Notes under the pieces: model-generated
Databases searched by the model: none
What the model saw: only the letters and a program-made list of their open reading frames with translations
Told to the model about the DNA's origin: nothing
Program-made: the position numbers and the translations under genes
Source: Treponema sp. UBA4692
GTDB lineage: Bacteria; Spirochaetota; Spirochaetia; Treponematales; Treponemataceae
Assembly: GCA_002404895.1 (NCBI GenBank)
Contig: DHKO01000046.1
Coordinates: forward strand, 40,937-104,936
Length of the DNA: 64,000 nucleotides
Direction: 5' to 3'
Shown here: positions 41,671-49,062 of the stretch, one piece after another
How the letters are laid out: each line of letters opens with the position of its first letter
Numbering within the stretch: the stretch's first letter is position 1

Positions 41671-42527
41671 TATTGCGGTCCTCCCGACCAGTTAAGTTTT
41701 GAGCGCAAGGCATTATAAAATTTTTCTTTTGTGCAGCCAATCAGTTTCGCCCTGAATTCGTCCTGACGGATTTTTATTACGTCGCCGACGTGCAAGTCAA
41801 CAGGAATCTGGCCGTCAACAGAAATCACAACATCGGAGATTCTCGAAGGCAAAATTTCAACGCGGATTTCGCCTTTCGGGCTAAGAACAAGCGGTCGGCT
41901 CGAAAGTGAAAAAGCGTTCACCAAAGTCAAAGTCAAAGCGTCAAGCCCCGGGTCGATTATCGGGCCGCCAGCACTCGCTGAATAAGCTGTAGAGCCGGTC
42001 GCAGTCGATATTATAACGCCGTCCGCTTTCATTTCCCCGAGAGGAACATCGTCGTAAGAGACATTGAAAGAGACGGTGTGAGCCGCCGTTTTTCCGCAGA
42101 TTATAATGTCGTTAAGACCTGTCGCCGTGAGCCGTCTCATTCCGCCGCGCTCCAAATCGGCTCTTATCATGCTCCGCTCAACAATTGCGGCCTTTCCGGC
42201 GAGAAAATCGTCCAAATCTTTTTTCCATTCATTTTTCTGGACGCTTGCGATAAAGCCGAACGAGCCGAAATTCACGGGAAAAATCGGAATTTCAAGCGGC
42301 GCGCAGCCGCGTGCGGCAAAAAGAACCGTTCCATCGCCGCCCATCGTAATCACAAAATCATAGCCGTGAAAAGGATACTGCTCTGAAAAACCGTTGAACA
42401 TATAAATATCAGCCTTGATTCCCAAAGTTCCAAGGTAACGCTGGACTTCATCGCCGAGACATTTCGACTCATCTTTATATGTGTTCACAATGATGATACA
42501 TTTTTTAAATTTCAATTTTTCAGTCAT
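41670..42527 (-). CDS. nadK: NAD kinase
   Basis: A 285-residue enzyme that phosphorylates NAD to NADP. The GGDGT motif (63-67) and the second motif ATGSTAYSASAGGP are present. It lies 3 nt after the DegT-like gene and overlaps recN by one base. Confidence 0.95.
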   Translation of the reverse strand: MTEKLKFKKCIIIVNTYKDESKCLGDEVQRYLGTLGIKADIYMFNGFSEQYPFHGYDFVITMGGDGTVLFAARGCAPLEIPIFPVNFGSFGFIASVQKNEWKKDLDDFLAGKAAIVERSMIRADLERGGMRRLTATGLNDIIICGKTAAHTVSFNVSYDDVPLGEMKADGVIISTATGSTAYSASAGGPIIDPGLDALTLTLVNAFSLSSRPLVLSPKGEIRVEILPSRISDVVISVDGQIPVDLHVGDVIKIRQDEFRAKLIGCTKEKFYNALRSKLNWSGGPQ

Positions 42528-42530
42528 ATT

Positions 42531-43619
42531 TTACGGTAAAGTTCCCAAAACCTTTGCGATTTTTGAGACTGCCTCAGAGCCAAGCCGAGGATAAAGAGGA
42601 AAAAGCGCAGTCCGCAGAAACAAGGATTTCGCATGAATATACGAAGAACGCTCCTCATCCTCAAAAAGCGAAATCACGGATTTTTCATAGGCAAGACGCA
42701 CTTCGATTTCTTTCTTTGAGGAATACTGCTTCACATCCTTGAAGCTGCTTTCCAAGACAACAGGAAAAGACCAAACTGTAGAATTCTCGCTTGAAGAGCG
42801 CGCAAAAGTCCTGTTTTTTCCGCTCATAAGCGACTTCTGGAAAATTTCGAAAATAGTCTTTCTCGCAGCCTCATTTCTGGCAAATTCCTTAATCTGAATA
42901 AAGCCAAGCGCGCTGTTCATATCGGTAAGAATGTCAGTTTCAGGCGCTTCCTCGGCAAGTTTTTTCAAGACGATCCACTCCCGCCTGCTCGGAGCGACTA
43001 GAACCGCGCCGCCGCCGGAAGTAATCGTGTCGTGGTCTTCCATTCCGATTATCGAGTAAACACCGAAAGTCCCGGCTTTTTTTCCGTCATTTTTCTTTTC
43101 GCTTCCATTTTCCGAAACCTCCGCTTCCTCTGCATTTGAAGATGAAGCAGGCACAGACGCGCCAAACGAATGTGAAATATCCTCGATTACAGGAATATTA
43201 AGCGAAAGCAGTTTTTCAAAATCTGGAAGAATTCCCATCGTCTCATGAAAAAGAACCGCTCTTCCGCCGTTTTTTACGCCCTGCTCAATCGACTCAAACG
43301 ACATAAGACCGTTTTCTTCATCAACATCGACAACAAGAGGCTTAAATCCAAGCTGATTCAATATCACATAATGCCATGAAGGAGCGAGAGCCGAAACCAT
43401 GACTGCGCTGCCGTTTTCCAAGCCGATTGCCTTCAAAGCATAGAAAAGAGCAATCGCAGGACTTCTGAACGCAACCGCCCCGTCACAGCCGAGATTTTCT
43501 TTCACCGACTGCACGAGCTTTGCGTTAAGCTCGCCCGGTCCAAGTTTCTCATCGACCATGCAAGTCAAGACCGCGTCCATCTCCTTTCGGCGGATTGTAG
43601 AACTAAATGTCGAAATCAT
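42531..43619 (-). CDS. DegT/DnrJ/StrS aminotransferase-fold protein lacking the PLP lysine
   Basis: A 362-residue protein with the DegT fold: GAVAFRSPAIALFYALKAIG (cofactor-phosphate region), PVIEDISHSFGA (the Asp that normally contacts the PLP ring nitrogen), and ITSGGGAVLV. In active members the segment before GEGG reads SFHATKN with the Schiff-base Lys; here it reads YSIIGMEDHDTITSGGG and has no Lys, so it is probably not an aminotransferase. Residues about 158-180 contain an acidic insert (SSNAEEAEVSENGS). Its start overlaps the cheW stop (TGATG). Role unknown; sugar-nucleotide binding is possible. Confidence 0.72.
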   Translation of the reverse strand: MISTFSSTIRRKEMDAVLTCMVDEKLGPGELNAKLVQSVKENLGCDGAVAFRSPAIALFYALKAIGLENGSAVMVSALAPSWHYVILNQLGFKPLVVDVDEENGLMSFESIEQGVKNGGRAVLFHETMGILPDFEKLLSLNIPVIEDISHSFGASVPASSSNAEEAEVSENGSEKKNDGKKAGTFGVYSIIGMEDHDTITSGGGAVLVAPSRREWIVLKKLAEEAPETDILTDMNSALGFIQIKEFARNEAARKTIFEIFQKSLMSGKNRTFARSSSENSTVWSFPVVLESSFKDVKQYSSKKEIEVRLAYEKSVISLFEDEERSSYIHAKSLFLRTALFPLYPRLGSEAVSKIAKVLGTLP

Positions 43620-44113
43620 CAGCTAGCTTCGCCTTCATCTTCAGGTGAAATAATTTTCTGAAGTTCTTTAGCATTAAAGAGCCTTCTGATGTCGAGCATA
43701 ATCAGATATTTGTCGTCCTGGCGGATTACACCGCGGATATATTCAGTTCCGATTCCGCTAATCATCTGCGGCGGAGCTTTTATATCTTCCGTGTTGATTG
43801 TGACAACGCGCGCAATCTTATCGATAATGATTCCAATCTTATTATCATCAATATTCAAGATGATAAATCCGCCCTCAAGCCCTTCATCGCCGTCATCAAC
43901 AGCAAGTTTTTTAATCTGAAAGCGCTTGTGCAAGTTGATTACAGGAATAATCTCGCTTCGCAAGTTGAAAATTCCTTCAACATAATACGGAGCATTAGGA
44001 ATCGGTCTGACCTTTCTGACCTTTACGATTTCCTTGACATCCATAATATCAACGCCATAAAGCTCTTCGCCAAGCTGAAATGTTACTAGCTGAATTGATG
44101 TATTTTCTGCCAT
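43619..44113 (-). CDS. cheW: Chemotaxis coupling protein CheW
   Basis: A 164-residue adaptor linking chemoreceptors to CheA. Family features: LVTFQLGEELYGVDIMDVKEI, PNAPYYVEGIFNLRSEIIPVINL and IDKIARVV. GGAGG lies 5 nt before ATG 44113. No other chemotaxis gene is adjacent; the downstream DegT-like, nadK and recN genes overlap one after another. Confidence 0.95.
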   Translation of the reverse strand: MAENTSIQLVTFQLGEELYGVDIMDVKEIVKVRKVRPIPNAPYYVEGIFNLRSEIIPVINLHKRFQIKKLAVDDGDEGLEGGFIILNIDDNKIGIIIDKIARVVTINTEDIKAPPQMISGIGTEYIRGVIRQDDKYLIMLDIRRLFNAKELQKIISPEDEGEAS

Positions 44114-44157
44114 ATATCCTCCGCATTTTGCATTTTTATGCTATCAGTGAAAAACGC

Positions 44158-45447
44158 TTATTCTCCGAGAAGTTTTTTCGCTTCGATAAATTCTGAAATT
44201 CCGACAGCGACCTTTTTAGCCTCGCGCATTGCAAGAACAACAGTCGCAGGCTTGTGGACAATATCACCGCCGGCAAAGACACCGCGCTTTGTAGTCATTC
44301 CGTAAGGCTTCTGCTTTGTGATTACAAAGCCTGACTCGTCAGCGTCAATTCCCTGAGTTGTGCTGATTACACGGGCAGCTGGACGCGAGCCGATTGCCAG
44401 AATAACTTTTGTAGCAGGAATAACAACATCGCCGTTTGGAGTCGAGCATTTAAGCCCGGAAACTTTTCCATTTTCTGCGACAACCTCAAGCGGAGCGTGC
44501 TCCCACTTGAATTCAACGCCGTCGGAAATCGCGCCGTCATACTCCGCTTTCGCGGCTTTCATAAATTCAACAGTTTTTCTGTACGCGACAGTAACTTTTG
44601 AAGCCTTCATTCTTACAGCTGTACGGCAGGCATCCATCGCAACGTTTCCGGCTCCAATAACAACAACCGAGTCGCCTTCATCAACAGGAACTTCGCTTCT
44701 CTCAACATTTCCGTCCTGATAAAGCCGTACCATTCTCAAAAGGTAGTTCGCCTGAATAACGCCAGCCGACTCGATTCCAGGAATATCAAGAGATTTTGCC
44801 AAGGCAGTTCCAGTTCCGATAAACACAGCATCAAAGCCGTTCTCGAACATATCATCGATTGTGATATCTTTTCCAACCATTGTGTCAGTCACAAACTGAA
44901 CTCCGAGGTCAGCGATTTTCTTTGTAGTTCTGCGCACGACATCTTTCGGAAGACGGAATTCAGGAATTCCATAGAGAAGAACTCCGCCCGGCTCGCTCTC
45001 GCTTTCGTAAACAACAACATCATAGCCTTTTCTAGCCAAGTCGCCTGCGACAGTAAGACCTGCAGGGCCTGAACCGATTACAGCGACCTTTCCAGAAATC
45101 TTCTCGATTTTCTTCTCGCGGTTCAAGTTCATCTCAGCATCGAAATCCGCAATGAAACGCTCGATTTTTCCGATATGAATTGCTTTTCCAGCTCTTGAAA
45201 GGACACAATGCCCCTCGCACTGATTCTCATGCGGACAAACGCGGCCGCAGATTGCAGGCAGATTGCTTCTCAAATTTATGATTGACATCGCCTCGCCGAA
45301 ATTTCCAAGCGAAACCGCATGATTAAATGCCGGAATGTCATTTTCAATCGGGCAGCCAGTTCTGCACATCGGCTTTGGACAGTTAAGGCAGCGGCGAGCC
45401 TCCGCGATAACTTCTGACATTGTATATCCTTTCTCGTCTTCTTCCAT
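44158..45447 (-). CDS. gltD: GltD-like NAD(P)H flavoprotein (glutamate synthase small subunit type)
   Basis: A 429-residue protein with an N-terminal two-[4Fe-4S] region (CLNCPKPMCRTGCP and CGRVCPHENQCEGHC) followed by FAD (VIGSGPAGLTVAG) and NAD(P)-binding (VVVIGAGNVAMDAC) Rossmann domains. It could be the electron-input subunit of glutamate synthase or, with a partner, of NfnAB or a related reductase; no large subunit is in this window. ATG 45447 keeps the GYT motif that homologues share; ATG 45420 has a better ribosome site (AAAGGA) and is the alternative. Confidence 0.82.
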   Translation of the reverse strand: MEEDEKGYTMSEVIAEARRCLNCPKPMCRTGCPIENDIPAFNHAVSLGNFGEAMSIINLRSNLPAICGRVCPHENQCEGHCVLSRAGKAIHIGKIERFIADFDAEMNLNREKKIEKISGKVAVIGSGPAGLTVAGDLARKGYDVVVYESESEPGGVLLYGIPEFRLPKDVVRRTTKKIADLGVQFVTDTMVGKDITIDDMFENGFDAVFIGTGTALAKSLDIPGIESAGVIQANYLLRMVRLYQDGNVERSEVPVDEGDSVVVIGAGNVAMDACRTAVRMKASKVTVAYRKTVEFMKAAKAEYDGAISDGVEFKWEHAPLEVVAENGKVSGLKCSTPNGDVVIPATKVILAIGSRPAARVISTTQGIDADESGFVITKQKPYGMTTKRGVFAGGDIVHKPATVVLAMREAKKVAVGISEFIEAKKLLGE

Positions 45448-45489
45448 AGTTGATTAGTAACCTCTATTTTATTTATTCTATATTAGTTT

Positions 45490-45518
45490 AGTATAACAAA
45501 CCATCTGCCAAAATGCAA
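45490..45518 (-). promoter_or_regulatory. Promoter of the gltD-like gene
   Basis: TTGCAT (45518-45513), a 17-nt spacer and TATACT (45495-45490), giving a leader of about 36 nt with GAGG before the ATG. Confidence 0.55.
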
Positions 45519-45551
45519 ACAATCGATTCATAATTCCAGATTTTACATTTT

Positions 45552-46343
45552 TCAATCAACTATAAAAAGCGTGATTACAAAAACTTTCTCAACTCCGACC
45601 TTCTTTAACAAAGCGGCGCAGTTCTCGACTGTGGAGCCGGTTGTCAAGACATCGTCAATCAAAATAACTTTTTTCGGAATTTTCATTTTTGAGAGTTTTC
45701 TCTCTGCCGCAAGAGAATAAGCTGTTCCGATTCCTTCAAGACGCTGAACTCGGTCAAGTTTTTTCTGCTGGGTCTTAGAGTTTCTTTTTAGGATTTTCAG
45801 GATTTCTATCTTCCAGCCTTTATCTAAGAAAGTGCAAATCTCGTCAATCTGGTCCCAGCCTTTCTCGCGTATTTTTTCTGGCCGTGGCGGAACAGGAACG
45901 ACAGGCAACGAACAGCAGTTTTCATACTCCAGCTCCACGATTTTTTCTTTTATCAGCATTGCGAAAAACGATGAAAGGCTTCTTTTCTCCTGCATTTTCC
46001 AAGAAAAAAGAAGCTTCTTTTTCCACATTCTGTAAGTAAGCAAAGGGTAAACGCCGTCAGTATTTTTTAAGACCGGGCTTTCTCTGCAGGCAGAACAAAG
46101 TCCAATCTCGCTCACAAGCGGCTTCCCGCAAATTTTGCAGTTTTTAAGAAGCGGATTTGCGCGCTTTAAAAGCCGCTTTATGCATGAAGAGCAAAAAGGA
46201 ACAACAAAAACTTTCTTTCCGCACGAAACACATTTCTCTCCGCCTGATAAAACAGAAAGAAAATATTTCAGAACGAAAACAAGGCAAAATATGACGCGAA
46301 AAACTTTGCTTGTAAAATCTGGAACAGAAGAAAAAACTTTCAT
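45552..46343 (-). CDS. ComF-family phosphoribosyltransferase-like protein
   Basis: A 263-residue ComF/GntX-type protein: an N-terminal zinc-finger region (CVSCGKKVF, FCSSC, CKICGKPL, GLCSAC; about 38-95) and a C-terminal phosphoribosyltransferase fold with the PRPP loop VILIDDVLTTGST. Relatives take part in DNA uptake (ComFC) or are of unknown role; no other competence gene is nearby. ATG 46343 is chosen: TATATA lies 5 nt upstream of it, while the longer start at 46379 lies before that box. Confidence 0.85.
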   Translation of the reverse strand: MKVFSSVPDFTSKVFRVIFCLVFVLKYFLSVLSGGEKCVSCGKKVFVVPFCSSCIKRLLKRANPLLKNCKICGKPLVSEIGLCSACRESPVLKNTDGVYPLLTYRMWKKKLLFSWKMQEKRSLSSFFAMLIKEKIVELEYENCCSLPVVPVPPRPEKIREKGWDQIDEICTFLDKGWKIEILKILKRNSKTQQKKLDRVQRLEGIGTAYSLAAERKLSKMKIPKKVILIDDVLTTGSTVENCAALLKKVGVEKVFVITLFIVD

Positions 46344-46468
46344 GCCTATATATACGAAATAAAAATCAAAAACGGGCAAGAAAATTGCAAAAAAATCAAA
46401 AAAAAACTAAAATTTATCCGTAAATCGAAAAATTCTTGAAAAAAAATCGTCTGGAAACAAAAATCAAT

Positions 46469-47527
46469 ATGGAAAACATAAAAGGAAAACTTTTTGGAAT
46501 TGGAACAGGTCCCGGAAACGATGAGTTTCTGACAAAAAACGCAGTAGAAACAATAAAAAAATGCGAAATTCTCATTTTTCCGAACAAAGAAAAATCAAAA
46601 TGCCTTTCTTTCAAGACGATTCAAAATTTTCTGAAAGATTCTGATGAAAAGGAAATGATTTTCCTCGATTTTCCGATGACAAAAAATGAAAAAGAGCTTG
46701 AAAAATCGCACAAAAAAGCGGCGGAAATCATCGCGGAGAAACTTTCAGAAGGCAAAAACGCGGCATTTCTCACAATCGGCGACCCGACGGTTTACTCAAC
46801 TTTCTTCTATATAAAAAGTCTCGTTGTGAAAAAAGGATTCGAGGCCGAAACAGTGAACGGAATCACGTCATTCTGCGCGGCTGCAGCGCGGCTTGGAATC
46901 CCGCTTTGTGAAAAAGACCGGCAGATAAGAATAATTCCGAATTCAAAAGGAAAAATCGAAGAGACTGAAATCTTCACAAAAAACGCGGAGAACGAGACCT
47001 TGATTTTTATGAAATCCGGGAAAAATCTTTCAGAGCTGAAAAGATATCTTGAAAAAAAACGGTCTGAATACGACTTTGAATTCTACGCAGTCTCAAACTG
47101 CAGCCTTAAAAACGAGAAAACCGCAAAATCGCTTGAGGAATTCGATGAAAGCTCGCCTTATATGACGGTCGCGATTGTGAAAAATATCAAAAAGAAATCT
47201 CACATTCCAGAAAAGAATGAGCTGGAAGAAAAAATCTGCAAAGGAAACGGAAACAAGGACGACGAAAAAACGGCAAAAAACTACAAATTCGTGCAGAACT
47301 TAAAATGCGAGAACTTTCCGTGCCACAAATCGCCAGAAAAAGAGAATTTCAACTGCCTTTTCTGCTTCTGCCCGCTTTACTGTCTCGGCGAAAAATGCGG
47401 CGGAAACTTTTTCTTTACCGAAAAAGGAATAAAATCCTGCAAAAACTGTGATTTTCCGCACAAAAAAGAAAACTACGACAAAATCACCGCAAGATTCAAG
47501 GAAATAGCGGAGAAAATGAAGAGGTAA
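46469..47527 (+). CDS. cbiL: CbiL-type precorrin-2 C20-methyltransferase fused to a Cys-rich small domain
   Basis: A 352-residue two-domain protein. Residues 1-235 match the tetrapyrrole methylase fold with GIGTGPG (10-16), LTIGDPTVYST and GITSFCAAAARLGIPL, fitting cobalt-factor II / precorrin-2 C20-methyltransferase, which adds a methyl group during cobalamin ring synthesis. Residues about 274-352 form a Cys-rich module (CENFPCHK, NCLFCFCPLYCLGEKCGGNF, CKNCDFPH) matching the Cys-rich small domain (zf-like) family often found near cobalamin genes. No other cob/cbi gene is in the window. ATG 46469 is used; a TTG at 46436 is possible. There is no clear Shine-Dalgarno. Confidence 0.8.
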   Translation: MENIKGKLFGIGTGPGNDEFLTKNAVETIKKCEILIFPNKEKSKCLSFKTIQNFLKDSDEKEMIFLDFPMTKNEKELEKSHKKAAEIIAEKLSEGKNAAFLTIGDPTVYSTFFYIKSLVVKKGFEAETVNGITSFCAAAARLGIPLCEKDRQIRIIPNSKGKIEETEIFTKNAENETLIFMKSGKNLSELKRYLEKKRSEYDFEFYAVSNCSLKNEKTAKSLEEFDESSPYMTVAIVKNIKKKSHIPEKNELEEKICKGNGNKDDEKTAKNYKFVQNLKCENFPCHKSPEKENFNCLFCFCPLYCLGEKCGGNFFFTEKGIKSCKNCDFPHKKENYDKITARFKEIAEKMKR

Positions 47528-47591
47528 AAAGGAAAATGAGGCGTTTAATACAACCGCAAATTCTCAAATATTTTTCATCTCTCTCCAGCCT

Positions 47592-49037
47592 TTACATCAA
47601 TTCACCGATAAAGTTTTGAATGTCTTTCAATGTCTTGCTGATTTTTCGGGATTCTTCGTTCATGCTGAAAAGAATGTCTTCAAGCCTGATTTTTGAAATG
47701 TCGTCATCAAGCACAATCCAGCTTTGGTCCAGAGCCTTGTCGCTTTTCCTGATTTCTTCTATATCAAAACATCTCCATCTTCCGTTCGGATTAGTTTCCG
47801 CGTTGTACGTCTGAACACGCTTCTCCCTATTTTCCGCGCAGTAGCATTTCACAAAGTCGTCAAGGTCGGAGCGTTTAAGCGGATTTGTCGCAAGCGTGTG
47901 CTTTACGCCGGTTCTGTAGTCATAGAACCAGATTTTTTCTGTTTTAGCTCCAGCGTCAAAAAACAGCACGTTTGTCTGGATTGAAGCATAGAACAAGCCC
48001 CTTGGAAGCCTTAAAACTGTATGCAAATTAAAGTCTTCAAGCAGCTTGTTTCTTATCGCTGTTTCTGCGTTTCCGCTGCCGGACATAATCGAGTCAGGAA
48101 AAACAACCGCCGCGCGCCCTGCCGTCTTTAAGCAAGACATAATATGCTGCAAAAAATTATACTCATTGTTGCTTGTCTTGGCTGAAAAGTCCTGTCTGTT
48201 AATTCCTAAAGAGCCTTGCGGACGCGCCCCGAAAGGCGGGTTGGCAAGAACAACATCATAATAGCCGTGATTAGGGTTAGTCAGAGAGTCGGAATTGGAA
48301 ATAGGACTTCTTCCTTTTCCAATCCCATGCAAATACATATTCATTGAAGCCAAAGTAACAATCATTGGAGCGTTGTCGTTGCCGCTTATGTTTTTCTGCA
48401 AGCTCTCCTGCAGTTCCGTAAGGCTGGACTGGTTTTTCATATACCTATAAGCCTGAAGCAAAAATCCGCCAGTACCGCAGGCCGGGTCGTGAACAGCCTC
48501 TGTTATTTTCGGCTGCACGCAGTCCACAATCGCATTTATTAAAGGGCGCGGAGTAAAGTAAACGCCGCCGCTAGACTTTGTGTCAGTTCCGTTTTCCTCA
48601 AGTATTTTCTCGTAAAGGTCGCCATTAAAATCCCTGTCTGTGTTAAGCCAGCTTCTTTTGCCAATCAGATCAATTATTCTATTTAAATGGTCAGGAGTAT
48701 GAATTGAATTTACAGCCTTGCTGAAAATTGTCTTTACAATTCCGTCATTCTGCTCTGAAAGCTCCTTCAAGATTCTGTTGTATTCCTCAACAATGCCGTC
48801 GCCTTTTTTAGAGACAAGAACATCCCATGTGCAGGATTCAGGCAGCGCGCTTTTAAAGCAGTACTCGTCAACTCTTTCCTTGTCCATTTTCAAGAACAAA
48901 AGATAAGAAAGCTGGGCAATATAAGAAGATGAATCAACGCCAGCCGAGGCAAGCACATCCTTAACTTTGTCAATTTCCTTATGCAATGAGTCAACTGTTA
49001 CAGTTTTTGTTTTATTTTCCTTTTTTTCTTTTGCCAT
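47592..49037 (-). CDS. hsdM: Type I restriction-modification methylase subunit
   Basis: A 481-residue N6-adenine methyltransferase. The HsdM N-terminal helical domain (about 15-130) precedes the SAM-binding motif DPACGTGGF (184-192) and the catalytic motif NPPFG (266-270). With HsdS it methylates the recognition site. Last gene of the S-R-M operon, 25 nt after hsdR with CAGGAAAAG upstream. Confidence 0.94.
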   Translation of the reverse strand: MAKEKKENKTKTVTVDSLHKEIDKVKDVLASAGVDSSSYIAQLSYLLFLKMDKERVDEYCFKSALPESCTWDVLVSKKGDGIVEEYNRILKELSEQNDGIVKTIFSKAVNSIHTPDHLNRIIDLIGKRSWLNTDRDFNGDLYEKILEENGTDTKSSGGVYFTPRPLINAIVDCVQPKITEAVHDPACGTGGFLLQAYRYMKNQSSLTELQESLQKNISGNDNAPMIVTLASMNMYLHGIGKGRSPISNSDSLTNPNHGYYDVVLANPPFGARPQGSLGINRQDFSAKTSNNEYNFLQHIMSCLKTAGRAAVVFPDSIMSGSGNAETAIRNKLLEDFNLHTVLRLPRGLFYASIQTNVLFFDAGAKTEKIWFYDYRTGVKHTLATNPLKRSDLDDFVKCYCAENREKRVQTYNAETNPNGRWRCFDIEEIRKSDKALDQSWIVLDDDISKIRLEDILFSMNEESRKISKTLKDIQNFIGELM

Positions 49038-49062
49038 TTTCTTTTCCTGATAAATTATTTTC

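Noticed and set aside
45448..45551. Riboswitch before the gltD-like gene
   Set aside because: The leader is only about 36 nt and has no strong stem; only a promoter is supported.
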